Source of the DNA: Paulownia fortunei
Lineage: Eukaryota > Streptophyta > Magnoliopsida > Lamiales > Paulowniaceae
Direction: 5' to 3'
Assembly (NCBI GenBank): GCA_019321725.1
Contig: JAGSPU010000054.1
Coordinates: forward strand, 310,001 to 374,000
DNA: 64,000 nucleotides
A program made the position numbers and the translations under genes. Positions 27,401 to 40,075 of the stretch are shown here, one piece after another. The notes under the pieces are model-generated. The model searched no databases, had not been told where the DNA came from, and saw nothing but the letters and a program-made list of their open reading frames with translations. Position 1 is the first letter of the stretch. Every line of letters begins with the position of its first letter.

Positions 27401-29600
27401 GTGAACTTCTGTTAGAGAACTGTCTTAGTGGGAGACATCTTTTGTTGCCACCAGAGAAAACATCTTACTTGTTCCTTAACAGAATTAACAGGAAATCTGT
27501 GTGGGAGAGAATGATAGAGTGGAATAGTGGGAATTAAGAGTGTTTGAGATAAAGTGCCAAGAAAATTGAAGGCATGGGAAACAATTCCGGGTCCAATTTG
27601 GCTGGAAAAAAAAGGAAATAGATGATCTTTTGTGGCTTTTTATGTACAAGTGTGGCTCACATTTTTGTTGAGATAAAAGATCTTTTGGTATGTATTGTCA
27701 AGAGTGGAGTTATGTGTGTGTGTGTGTGGGGGGGGGGGGGGGGTTCAGGTCTGTGTTATTTGCTATTGATTTAAGGGTTAATTAGCTTTTGATCCCCAAG
27801 GACCAATGTTGGTGAATGTTAGGGACTGATACAAGGGGAGATTGAAGGGACCAATCAACATTATTGCCTATTCATCACTTTTCTTTATTTTGAAAGAAAA
27901 AAATTACTTAAATGCAATTTAAAGGATTAAACACAAAAGGGTTTCACTATAATTAAGTAACAATACAAAATTTTCGACATCATTGATATTCAAGCTCAAT
28001 TTATTGTCAATACGAAGTTTTAGATAAATATTAATTAAACAAAATTCAAATACAAGCTGCGTTAATGTGCATTGAGTGGTTTTTAAAGAGGTTGGACCTA
28101 ATTTTGAAAAATTATAATTGTTGTATATGAATTCTATAATGAATAATTGGGATGTTTGGGAACCGCAGTTCTTCTAAGTACAACCCTTGGCCTATGCTAC
28201 ATATTAAGGACCTATATGCAGCTCTAGCATTAAGCTGGACCACAAGTACACAAACACCATACATAGTATATGCAAAAAGTCACTTTTCTACTAACCTGTC
28301 ACTGTTCCCAATCAAACAGATCCCAGTTTACATACTTCTGTGCCAACATCTTGGCTTCAAAACTATTTGGTTAAATCAGTAGTTGCTAGGTCAGTGTCAA
28401 AAAAAAGAGAGAAAAAGAAAAGGAAAAGTTGACAAATGCAACTACTTTATTGAAATGATAGTTCAATTCTTATCTTCTCGCCTTTTAGCAAATTAGATTA
28501 GTTGAGAGCTCATCTTGTTGGCTAAATATTGGACATAAACAAGAGATTCTTGATAATCTAAAGAGAAAAAGATTGGTGAAGGAGAGCACAAAAAATTTGG
28601 GACCATAGCCAACTTTCTTCTTCCCCTTGTGAAATGAAATGTTGTGATTTAGAGCATCAAGATGTGAGGCTTCAAATAAGTTGTAAAACTTTTCTTCTGT
28701 CAACTCATGTAAAAGAGCTATCCAACAACAAAGATCATCCAATATAACATTCTATCATGGGGACATTTAAGCCCCATTTGCTTCAATCTTGTTCATCAAC
28801 AAGGGCATCTTAAAGACATGGATTTTCTTGGGGTCATATGTACTTGTTTCTGCCAAATTTGATGGTGTTTGATATGGATTATAAGACTGGGGACATGTGC
28901 TAAAACAATACTAACATAGTGTTTTGATGGGAAACATCTAAATTGGGTGTGATAATTCCGGGCTAAATCTTAAATTTTTAACTTAATTTTTTTATCGAGT
29001 TCATGAGTTATATAAAATTAATGCCCATTATCTTCGTAGGCTGTTATTTAAGTGGAAATTAATTGATCTTTTGAACTATTAGATCTTATAATTGGGAAAC
29101 TTTATTGTTTCAATTGAAACTAGGATTTCAATGATGAAACCTTAAAAAAAATTGAAAATAAAGAAAATCATTTTTTATCATATTTTCATTGACTAAAATA
29201 ATCAACCAATTTTGAAAAACTCTTTAGATATGTGAATATAAATGATTAAAGAAATTAATAAAAATATACATAACCAATATATTCTAAAAACATATTAATA
29301 CAATTTAATTTCTCTTTTTTACAAAGATAGAGCGTTTCATCCATATTAAGATTCAAAAGAAGCTCACAAATTAAGCCATCTTATTCTATATATGCACTAT
29401 GGCTACAAACCATTAAGCTATGATTGCATCAACAAAAATAATCAAACATCAACGAATTTATCTAGATTAAATACCTTTTTATTTTTTATTTTTTTGGTTT
29501 TCATATGCCAAGCAAAAAATATATTTCTTAGCTATGTCAAGCACCACCATGGTAGAACAAACAAGCAAATTTGTGATTTTCATGTTAAAACTCTCGCTTT
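24432..29600. other. AT-rich intergenic region between the two OVATE genes, left part
   Basis: I found no gene with coding support. The stretch at 27100-27400 is open for 86 codons but has no recognisable domain and ordinary intergenic composition. A compound GT/poly-G tract lies at 27712-27743. Confidence 0.5.
27712..27743 (+). repeat. (GT)n followed by a 16-base G run
   Basis: GTGTGTGTGTGTGTG passes directly into sixteen consecutive G residues (about 27728-27743). Runs like this are prone to slippage, and their length in any assembly is unreliable. Confidence 0.85.
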
Positions 29601-29617
29601 GCCTGCCCAATAAATAA

Positions 29618-29647
29618 ACACACACAACACACACACACATATATTAC

Positions 29648-29687
<40 letters not shown>

Positions 29688-29688
29688 T
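29618..29688. repeat. Palindromic (CA)n(TA)n(TG)n microsatellite
   Basis: An ACACAC tract, then an ATATAT centre, then TGTGTG form a self-complementary block of about 70 bases just left of the hAT-like element. A shorter TATGTGTGTGTGTGCG copy at about 29859-29874 is part of the 192-base duplication. Confidence 0.85.
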
Positions 29689-30070
29689 CACTTCCAATTT
29701 CCTTGTATGCTTTAATTTTGAGTCTCTATTTTCTTAATGACTTCTGCAGTTAGACCCGTGATCGGACCGCGATCAACGAATCTGAACTCATGGATCATAG
29801 TTTATGAGTCGGAATCGTGAACCGGCCCGTGAGTTCGCGGGTCGGTTACGGTTCATCTATGTGTGTGTGTGCGTGGTATTCACTTCCAATTTCCTTATAT
29901 GCTTTAATTTTGAGTCTCTATTTTCTTAATGACTTCAGCAGTTAGACCCGACCATGGGTCGGGCATGGTCGGGTCTGAATCGAATCTGTCCCGTGACCGG
30001 ATCGTAATCAACGGATCTGAACCCGTTAACCACGATTTACGGGTCGGAATCATGAACCGACCCATGAGTT
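29687..30070. repeat. 192-base tandem duplication spanning the hAT-like element's left end
   Basis: TTCACTTCCAATTTCC at 29687 recurs at 29879 with a period of 192 bases, followed in both copies by the same flank (TTTTGAGTCTCTATTTTC), AGCAGT or TGCAGT, and TAGACCCG. The duplicated unit joins genomic flank to the end of the transposon, so it arose after the insertion. Confidence 0.8.
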
Positions 30071-30987
30071 CACGGGCTAGTTATGGTTCATCTAATCCAT
30101 GACCCGGTGGTTCCACGGGTCGGAACTGCCGGGCCTAACCCGACGGTTTTTAAATTTTTTAATTTTTTTTTGTAATCAAAATAATGTAATAGTGTGTTAT
30201 ATAGGTTTTGAATATGTGACCTCCAAACTATTAATAGAATACTTTAACCAATTGAGTTAATAGATTATATGTTTATAATTTTGAATAACTGTATAAATAA
30301 ATCTCATAATTTAATTTTTTATTTTTTTTCTCATCAAATTACTTGTATTGTTTCTGAAAATCAATATAATTAGTATTGTGTCCTTCTTTAAATTTAATTA
30401 ATTAGTTTCAGCAAATTACAAATCAAATTTTATATTTAAGCATTCTATATTTCAGCTTAATAATAAGTAAAGTTTTGAAAATTATCTAATGATATTATTT
30501 TATAATTATTTTAATAATAAGTAAATTTATAATTTTTTAAAAATATTTAATAATATTACTTTACAATATCTATTGTCTATTCTCCAACTTATCATTTAAT
30601 ATTATTAAATTATTGTAATGTTTGATCAATTTTATATGATAACATTAACTGTAAAAAATTAAAATTTAGTAAATTGTGTTTTATCAATACAGTGTAAATG
30701 AAAAAATTATTTTTTAGAAATTTCATAAATGAATTTAGTCACTTTTGTTTTGAATTATATGCTTAAATTTTAGCTATTTTTTTTTAAATTTAAGTTAATT
30801 TTTTTTCATTAATTTCAAAAAGTAAAAATATTTTTTGCAAATTTAATTTCAAAAATTTTTTATAAAATAAAATAAAATATAAGGGTTGGAATCGAAATCG
30901 GAACCGACGATTCCAGAAGCCGAACCATAACTGACCTTAACGATTAAGGTTAAGGATTGAAATTTTGTTGAACCGTATTCAGGTCTA
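29751..30987. mobile_element. hAT-like non-autonomous DNA transposon with 8-bp TSD
   Basis: The left end TAGACCCG and the right end CAGGTCTA are inverted; the inverted similarity reaches about 12 of 18 positions. Both ends are flanked by the same eight bases, TCTGCAGT (29743-29750 and 30988-30995). An 8-bp target-site duplication is the hallmark of hAT elements. The interior has GC-rich subterminal repeats (GGGTCGG, CCGACCC) near the left end and a long AT-rich core with no transposase frame. The left end is present twice because of the 192-base duplication; the second copy starts at 29943, flanked by TCAGCAGT. Confidence 0.75.
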
Positions 30988-30995
30988 TCTGCAGT

Positions 30996-31647
30996 CATTA
31001 GACTTGACTTGATATCAGATTATATGACTGCAAAATTCTTTAATTAATATACCCATAAGTATATGTTCAAATATTAGTCCACAATGAAAATACCAATTTT
31101 ACCCCCACTGTCTTCCCTCCACCCTCCAATGCTGCCCAAACACCACCTCTCCACCCCCAACCAAATACTTCCATTCCCAGCATCAGTATAATACATGTTA
31201 TATACATTCATGGGACATTTATTATCATTCATCGTATCTCAAGGCCCCACCCTTGCCTCCCAACAAACGCCCTTCCACTAGTTTTCCCTTTCAATCAACG
31301 TTTTCAATGGATGTAATAAAGAGTGGCTGAACAATAATAACTTAAAAGCCAAAAAATAAAAATAAAAATAAAAAATAAAAAAAGCCCGTGAAGAGAAAGG
31401 ACCAGTAATTGATGCCTTGAGCTCTCAGAATCTGTCATCAATGAATCGTGAAACGATATATGAAAATGAAACAGAGGGTCTGACTTCCTGAGTACAACTT
31501 TCTTTAATAAACTTGTCCCTGCTACCCAACATCAATTGCACTCATGGTATTTTAGGCCCTCAAATTCATCACCCAAGAAAAAAGAAACCAGAAATCCAAC
31601 CATGAATAGTCAACCACGATTAGCTCCCAAAAAGCCATGAAACCTTA
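30996..31647. other. Intergenic stretch between two transposons
   Basis: No gene. It has a short relatively C-rich segment (31090-31290) and an A-rich tract of AAATAAAAATAAAAAT type near 31355-31382. Confidence 0.5.
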
Positions 31648-32190
31648 GGTCCCGTTTGGTTTTATTTTCATTTTCAATTTTCAATTTTCACACCTACATA
31701 CACATGTTTTTGTTTCGTTCTTTATTTTTGTATGAAAATAAAAACCCGTTTGGATTAGCACTGTTGAAGTATTAAATTAGAGGATTGAACAGGATATTTT
31801 AATATGAGAGTGATAATTTGTTGGTCCCAATATTTTCATTATGTCACATAAATCAAATAATATCGTGATGAAAAACTATTATTAATTTATTATGAGTTCT
31901 ATTACCTCTTCAGTCAAATTATATTACAATGAAAAATTATTACTTAGTTTACCATGAGGTCCATTGCTTTGTGGGAATAGAAAATAAATTATTATTTAAC
32001 TATTTAGTGAATTTTAATTAATTTTAAATTAGCAAAAGCATCATGTCTAATATTAAATATGTTGGTCCTATTTTGACAAAATAAGTTATATTTTTGTCGA
32101 AAATGAGTTAAACAAATACGTCTTAAGTGATTAAAATAATTAGAAAAAAGAAGCAAAAAAATAAAAAAAATATTGAAACCAAACAAGACC
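31648..32190. mobile_element. Tourist-like (PIF/Harbinger) MITE with TTA target-site duplication
   Basis: The left end GGTCCCGTTTGGTTTTAT and the right end, read in reverse complement as GGTCTTGTTTGGTTTCAAT, are terminal inverted repeats. They are flanked by TTA on both sides (31645-31647 and 32191-32193). GG(N)3TGTTTGG ends with a TTA duplication are diagnostic of Tourist/PIF-Harbinger MITEs. The interior is AT-rich with no transposase, and the 543-bp length is typical. Confidence 0.85.
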
Positions 32191-32193
32191 TTA

Positions 32194-35100
32194 ACCTTTT
32201 TGGGGATGCTATGATGTATAGAGTTCACGCAACATGTATCACACGCAATGCTTATCTTATCTTGGTGGTGTTGCATTCTTATATTGATGATGTGACCAAT
32301 TGATTATGATTTCAGTGCATTTTTTTGCTTGGAGTTTACTACTCACCTCACCTGCACAGTTTATGAATAAAATTGGTTATAACTAATAACGTAAAATTAT
32401 ATTTATAATACATTTTAAAATCTTAAATTAATTTATCGATCATATAAGTACATAACACACTGATCGAGATGGTGAATAATGATAAATATGATTGTAGATA
32501 ATGTTTGATGGGTATCTTTTTCAATAATCTTAATGTGTTTCTCCATTAATTTTACTAAATAAAAATGTCTATTTTTTTATAAGAATAATTGTATAGTCTC
32601 AAGTGGCAACTAGTTATTGCGTGATACAATAATATATGAAGATAATTTATTTTTTTTAAAATACATGAAGATAAATTAGTAACTAAGATCATGAGTTTAT
32701 AATAACCTCAAAGTTTTTTTTTTAAAAAAAAATTAATATTGTGTCATCCATGTTAAAATTCAACTATTGGATTACGTTGAATGGAGTGTTTACTTTTTGG
32801 CATCAATTATCCCACTGGGCCTCGGCCCATCTTGGGATTGCATTAATTGCTCGAAGCAGAAGGCATTGACAAAAATAAACAAGGACACAACAACGACATT
32901 AAAAATATTGAAGGAAAACACTTGCTTGGATATGTAGAATTTTATTTTATTTTTTCATTTGAATTGGCAAAATTAATCTCATTAAACATATTTCTAACTT
33001 TAATATTAAATAGTAATTAAAACAGATTATTTTGTTTCATTAAAAAGATCCAGGTGACCCCAAACAAAATAATAAAGATTACAAACTAAAAAGAAGAGCA
33101 ACGCACTAGGGAAAATAATAGGTAATATACATGTGAAATCATAAACTTGAATCTGTTGATATTTTGCATTAGTCGAAATATTTGCTCCTACTCCCATCAA
33201 GAAATACATAAAACTATCCAATGACAAAATAGTAGAATAACCATTTAATACTTTCAATGCAAATTTAAACTTTTAGTAGTAGATACTAATATAAGGATGA
33301 TTTTGATCCAAGCCCTCAAATAAAAGATCATAATATCACTCATTTTAATAGTATTTTTATTGAATTTTAGTTGTTGAGTGGCCATTATTTTTGCATCATA
33401 AAAATTGTTAGGGGTGTCGGAGTTGATCCAACGAAAAATTTCATACGGTCAAATCAGTTCAAAATCAAATAAATGTGAGCCAGATAACTTGAAAGTAGTT
33501 AAATGTGTAATTAATCTCGTACTCTTAATAATGAATATTGATGATATTTATAATGTTGATATGAAGGTGTTTGTAAGTTTGGACATTATGATTTTAGTGG
33601 GCTTAATTTAAGTTTTATAATTCAATTTATCTGTTGTTTTGTAAACCACATGAATTTGGCCTATTGAATCTCATTTTTGTTCCGATCCATAATTCAAATG
33701 GATCTGTTGAACTTAACTTTTTCAACCTTCGTAGTTGACAACCGATCATTACTTAATAATAATTTTCTTTTAATACATATTCAATTACAAAATAAAAAAC
33801 TAATTATTTGAATTTTTCAAGGCAAATTTGATTTTCTAGTAGATACTCATGCAGGATTTATATCAATCAAGCTTCTAAAAAACTGGTATTACTATATTAA
33901 TAAACTTGATCACTACTACACAATAAAATATAAAATTAGTGAAATTCCACTAAGAAGATAAATAACAGAAGAAAATCTGTGTTGATAAATGAGAGACAAA
34001 GTGATGATGAAATTCTTTCAGCTTTTAAATAAATGAGAGAGTGATGACAAAATGTACATCTTTGACTATCAAGGATAAAAAGGACATTTGATTGGTTTCA
34101 CTCTGGCAAGAGGATAATTGCTCTGGCATTATTAGCAGCCCATTTATACACACTGTCCTTATTTTCAGGGAAAAAAAAAGTAAATAATTGATTTTCTTGG
34201 AAATGAAAATCTCATTAATTACTCATTACTGAAAATGACCCAAGCAAAGGTTAATTACACAAGAAAAAGTATTCGCTTTCCTCAATGTATTGACAGGTTA
34301 AGGCCTGCACATTGAAGACCCATGGGGATTGGCTTCTCTCATATCACTTGAAATCTCAATGTAGTTTCTCTAATTTTTTTTGCCAGGTAACAATTATTAT
34401 ATCTTTCTGAAGCATTTAATATGCTACTTCAAAATCTATTATTTTTCAAAATTATATATATTATCAATAATCGGGATTATATCACTGATATTATGATATT
34501 ATTGACTGTGTCGGAGTAATAGTAATGTTAATATCCGATAATATTGTCTCAAATGTTATATTCCATAACGAAATTCACATTTTTTTGTTAGAGATGGTTT
34601 ATAATGTGTTTGGCTTAATGTATTTATTATATATATTAAATGTTTGTTTAGTGTTATTACTAGTGAATGATTTTTTAATTAAAAATTTGAATTTAGCAAT
34701 AAAATTTTGTTTACCTTATTCTAAACTTTTTACTATGTACTAATGAGTATTGGTTTAAATATTTGTATTTTTCTATAATTGTATTTATTTTATTTTTGTT
34801 TGAGTATTTTATAATGTATTTGTGTACTAATTTTATATCGCCCATACCACGACTTTAAACTATGCTCAAAGATACTTACGATTCTATTTTCGAACATGAA
34901 AATTACAAAAAAAAAAGAAAAGAAAAGAAATGAAAAAGAAAGAGTGCTGAAAAAAAATATTATGGAATCAGCAGTACTCTTCAAATTATTATCTTTTGAT
35001 GCTTCGAGTAAACCCAAAAATAATAAATTTAAAAATATATAGACCAGTGAAGTGAGTCGAATTACCAGCTGAAACCCAATTACTTTGACTGCTACATCAT

Positions 35101-37510
35101 GGATGACATCAGTATTAATTATGTTATGGGATTCATAAATATTTGCTCTGACTTCACATACAATTTAAACCTAATCCAACTATCTTTTCAAGGTTTCCAC
35201 CACAAACTTTCTTTAAAAAATTTTTGCAGAAGCACAAGGTTTAGAAGGTTCGCCGCTCAGACAAGAATCTTTTAAGCTCTGAGATTGATGCCTATTGCCC
35301 CCTACTCGTATGATATTAAAGCCAAAAAAAATTTGAAAGTTGAAGATTGACAGTTTAGTTTCTTCAGAAATAAAATAATTTTTATTTGATTAGTTTAAGT
35401 GTTTTGTGTCCTCGATTTTAGTGAGAAACAACACAAAGAGTGGAGCATTTTGTGCTAGGATGTCTCCATGAAATTGCTGCTCTATTTTCGGGTCATGTTG
35501 TTAGTAAGATATAATCCTTGGACTTTGATCCTGGTAAGGAGTTCTAGACTCGGCAATTGATGAACCCAAGGTTCATCAATCATTCACCTAAAATATATTT
35601 TTCAAGCATGTCTTGAGCCAATTTTAGGATTTTTTTTTTAAAAAAATAAATCCAAATGTTGTTTGGATTATAAATACTCATACTCCAATTCCTGATGATA
35701 TGTAAGTGTTCTTGGTAAACGAAACTGTTTAAGTTCAACATTTTAACCCTTGTTATTTAGGGAAGGAATTAGAAAATGAAGATTTGACGGGCAAAATTTA
35801 ATTTTTCTCAAGTATAATAAATAAAAGAATATTTTTAATTTTTTAAAGACAGATATAATTTTATAATTTTATAAAAAATTAAATTAATTTTAAAAGTTTT
35901 AAGGAGTTGAGGGCAGCCGCGGCCGCTAACCCCAACTCCAACTCCGTCCCTAGTGTTGTGGTGCTGTCACATATAGTTTTATCCAACGAGGTCCTCATTC
36001 GAAGATTGCTATGAAAATCTTCAATAGAAATGCTATCCACTTATAGTTTTCCAAGTTTTATGGTACCAGATTTAAATGTTATTGAATTTTGCAAGTGCCA
36101 CTATAAGGACCACCACTACTGATGCAATTCCAGCAACATTCCCCCCAAGCCCATGAGAATATTTTGGTTTTCTTGTTTTTTTCTCCAACTCTTAGCTACT
36201 TAACAGGCTGAAAAGAACTCAAAATTGCAGGCCAGAAAAAGATAAGATACCCTACCCAAAAAAAACAAAAAACCCTAAAAATCCATTTTTATGTTTTTAT
36301 CTGGGCAAGAAAAACAGAGAGAAAAAGGAACTTTCCAACCACCATCAGAAAAAGTGATAATACATGTCAGTTTTCTTTTGTATTTCAATTTGTGGCATAG
36401 TTAATTTCTGGGTCCAAAGAGTTGCAGCTCTTTGCTCTCATGTTCCAGTTAACATATAGAGACATGCATATGAATGTATGCCATTTTTTGTTTTCTCAAT
36501 TTCTGGTTCATGATAATGCTGCAGCAATACTGCAGGGATACAATCTCAATTTTCAGACCGGACCACTCCAAATTCATTAGAATTGTTGCTGTCAAGTGAA
36601 AGTTACTCTCCCCTATTTGAATTCCAAGGTGAAAATCAATGTTAATGCAGATGCTCTTGGAGTTTACTGAAAAATCTTTACTGTAAGGCTGCCTAAGCTT
36701 ATCCAATGGTCAGTACAGATATTAGAAATCACATACGATTTACAGTGTCCCATAAATATTTTTTTCACCAAATGACAAAAATTCTACGCGCTCGCTTAAG
36801 AGTGTTCTATAGATAAAGTGGGATACATTTTCAACAATTTAAATCTTTTGTTTCAATTTATATTTTATTATGTCTGTCATTTCAAGAATACACGTTAACT
36901 ACTAAAGACACATACTAAGCTTTTGAGTGTTTTCAAGCAACAGATAAAGCAGTTTAAGATACTGATGTTTGGTAAAACAAAGTTATCATTCATTAATTAT
37001 TTTACAGGTACTAAATAAAAGTAACAGCAGCACATGGGATTCAGCATGGCATTAATAGCAGAATGTGCCGTTGAAGCAAGCTTTTCAGAACCTCTTTACC
37101 CAAAGTATACGTTTGATTCAATATTTTTTAATAATCACAGCAGAAAAACCAGCACTTCTACATCCAGCAAAATTACGTACATGTACGTGTGTATGTATTC
37201 AAATTTCAAGAATTCAGCACACAAGAACAACCAAATATCACCTAATAGAGCAACAATATATATATATATATCACCATTTTCATTTTCAGAAATTAAATTC
37301 AACTGTCATCTTCAACCATGGCCACATTACATTGATTCATACATTGATTCATTCGTGTAACCTCTCTAAACATGTTAACACCTAAAGAAAAACACCAGAG
37401 AAAAGAGGGTTTGCAAATAGGGAGTTAACAAAAATTAACTGTCTATCTCTAAAACTAATCTAATATACTACTAAGAGTACAAATTTCTTCCATTTTCTCT
37501 TTCTTGGGAT
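32194..37510. other. AT-rich intergenic region between the two OVATE genes, right part
   Basis: No gene is supported. A stretch near 33400-33720 has the look of a worn dispersed repeat (AGGGGTGTCGGAGTTGATC and GTTCCGATCCAT), without clear ends. A short TA tract lies at about 37255-37271. The stretch at 37000-37500 is the 3' flank of the OFP13-type gene. Confidence 0.5.
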
Positions 37511-37514
37511 GCAA

Positions 37515-38321
37515 TCAAACACCTGAAGAAGAAGAAGAAGTGTTCACATTTTTCCCAACAACGATCTCATCTTCATTTTCCAGTAAAGATAAGCAAGGGC
37601 TGGTGGCGGAATAAGTGGAAGAAGAAAATGAGAGAGGGGAAGTGAAGGAATACTGAGTAGTAGTGGAAGAAGAAGAGCAATGCTCATCAATGGCGGAAGT
37701 AGAAGAAGTATCATTAGAAGAAGCAGAAGCCAAAGCAAGATGAAGCAGCAAATCTACAAAGGCTCCAACAATGTAGCCATGATTGCTTTTCCCATTGACT
37801 CTGAGATAGCACGTTAACAGCTCCTCCAAACATTCCCAGTCTTTCAAGCCATGGGCCTCCACCATTTCCTCCATTGAGACCCTGAAATCCAGGAAGGGAT
37901 CCCTGGAGTCCATTGCCATGATTGCCACACTTTCTTTATAAGGAAAGCCATATGCTTTGGCTTCTTCCAGGATGGAACTCGTCTCTCCAGGCTCGAAGAA
38001 CAGCCTATCAGACCTCAGCCCTCTAACCACCGCAGTCTCGTCGTTGTTGGGCTGCTCGCATATTTCTGATGCACAAGAGAAGCTTTCCTCGTGATGATGT
38101 TCGCGGATGCTGAAAAATGAATCAGGGGTCTCTGCAAATTCTGTGGTGTTTTTGTCATCAAGATAGGCCGAGTTCATAGTCTTGTAAATATTGCCATTGA
38201 TGTTGGCCCGGAAAGACAGGGTTTTGGGATTGTTTACGCAGGCTGGCCACGGCCACGCTGAGGCGGCGGAGGTGGTTTCTGTGGGTTTGGACAGAAACGG
38301 AAATTTCATTTTCTTGCCCAT
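37515..38321 (-). CDS. OVATE family protein, OFP13/OFP16/OFP18 type
   Basis: A single intact exon of 268 residues. The N-terminus MGKKMKFPFLSK with WPWPACVNNPKTLSFRA is characteristic of the OFP13/15/16/18 branch. The OVATE domain lies at about residues 132-190 (VAIMAMDSRDPFLDFRVSME, then ELLTCYLRVNGKSNHGYI). Serine-rich low-complexity tails follow. These proteins repress transcription through TALE homeodomain partners in the nucleus and influence organ shape. The start is the first ATG of the conserved N-terminal motif. Length and domain order are normal, with no frameshift. It lies about 13 kb from, and convergent with, the OFP6/8-type gene. Confidence 0.95.
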   Translation of the reverse strand: MGKKMKFPFLSKPTETTSAASAWPWPACVNNPKTLSFRANINGNIYKTMNSAYLDDKNTTEFAETPDSFFSIREHHHEESFSCASEICEQPNNDETAVVRGLRSDRLFFEPGETSSILEEAKAYGFPYKESVAIMAMDSRDPFLDFRVSMEEMVEAHGLKDWECLEELLTCYLRVNGKSNHGYIVGAFVDLLLHLALASASSNDTSSTSAIDEHCSSSSTTTQYSFTSPLSFSSSTYSATSPCLSLLENEDEIVVGKNVNTSSSSSGV

Positions 38322-39447
38322 TTGGTAGTTGATGTTTGAAAGGGTTGGGAATGAGAAGAAAATGCGATTTGAAATTGTGGGGAAATATTTTAGAGTTGTC
38401 TGATTTTGTTGGTATCAACTGTGGAGCATTAAAAGCTTAGTTAGTTCAAATCAATGGGAGATTTTAAAGGTGTGGTGAGTGGTGAGAGAACTTGGTGGGG
38501 GTCTCTCCACTATTCAAATATATTAAGCTTGTGTGGCATGTTTTCATTTGTTTGTTGGGTTTTAAATTACACTTATACCCTCTAAAATAAAGTCTAATTA
38601 CAGCAATACTTTTTACAGTTTGCGAAATTATACAGACAGTAAGGTTAGAGACGTCTTCTACATACGGCCAGTTGTTAATGGTTTACAATGATATCATATA
38701 AGAATAATTGAATTACAAAATGGGATTCATTAGGGGTGTTTTAGTAATTAAACCTAACTTTAGTGGTGGTTGTTTAATTTATCGTACATTTGTTCTAAGA
38801 TAATTCTAATTTTTTATATTTTTTTAATTTAACTTGTCATTATTCAATCAACTTTTTAAATAGTTTGAAATATGTTTCAATCATAATTAACATTTGCCTT
38901 GCTGATTTTCGATTTTACAAATGCCAGTTTTTTAAATCTAGGTAATATACATTTCTCCATTTTAAGCAAATTTATTGTCTTTCGTTGTCCTAATTGGTTT
39001 AGGGGTGGTTAAATTTAATTTTTCTCTTGACATTTTTTTTATTAAAAAAATGGTCTTATAACAATTAGTAACGAAGTAACTAATATAATTCATTAAGTGA
39101 CCAAAATTAAATAAAAAAATCATCATATTTTTTAATTAATCATAATGTTTATTTGATTTGATTCGAATTTGTCAAATGCAAGATGCAAAAACATGTTTTA
39201 ATTTAAAAAAGTCATATTTTTAATTTTTATGGATCTTATGAGATTTTTTAATATCTTTTTGGTATTTAAGTTGACCAAATAATTGAATTTTTTTCATTTA
39301 CATTTTTTTTTTGTTTCCCTCATTTTTCACGGAATCGACGACATTTAATAGGTGTATTTATGACTTGCATATGAGTATAGATATATATGTATGTGTATGG
39401 AATATGTTTGTAAAATTTTTTATTTCTTTTATGATGTTTCACCCATG

Positions 39448-39900
39448 TTTTCAAAATCGAAGCGGTTCGATCGGTTCAATTGATTTAATCGAAAATCGGA
39501 GCTCGATCTGAACCAATTCGGTTTATAAAATCATTTGACCGGTCAAAATCGATCAAACCAGCCAAAATTAGTTTAATTGATTTTCATCTTTTTTTTTATA
39601 AATTTTTATTTTTAAATTTTTTAAAAAGTTTAAATTTGATAATTTGTTATATTTATGTGATTATTTGAATTTTATGTTTTGTTATATATTTTTTAGATAG
39701 TTATTTATTTTTCTTACATTTAAAATATATTATATAATAATTAGTTTATTATATTATCATTTTATATAATATAATAAGAAAATATAATTAATTTTATTAG
39801 ATCGATCCGACCGTCGATTAAAATGGTCTGATTGATTGAACCGCTAATTGTTAGTAAAATCGATTTGATCATCGGTTTGATTATAAAAATATTAATTAAC
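39448..39900 (-). repeat. Dispersed repeat family, copy B (inverse of 15.75 kb copy)
   Basis: The left end (CATGTTTTCAAAATCG, then GGTTCGATCGGTTCAATTG and CGAAAATCGG) and the right end (ATCGGTTTGATTATAAAAAT) are the reverse complement of both ends of copy A at 15751-16110, with a similar AT-rich core containing ATATTATATAATA. Boundaries are approximate. Confidence 0.6.
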
Positions 39901-40075
39901 ATTATCTCTCATATAAATTCCATATTATATGGAAAAAATATTTAATTACTTTTTAAATAATTTCCAAGTAAGAAAAAGTGATAACCTAAGCATTGGGAAC
40001 TAAAAATCACTTATTGACTACGATAATCTTTGTACAGTATTTAAGATAATAAGATATGTTAAATATTTAAATTGG

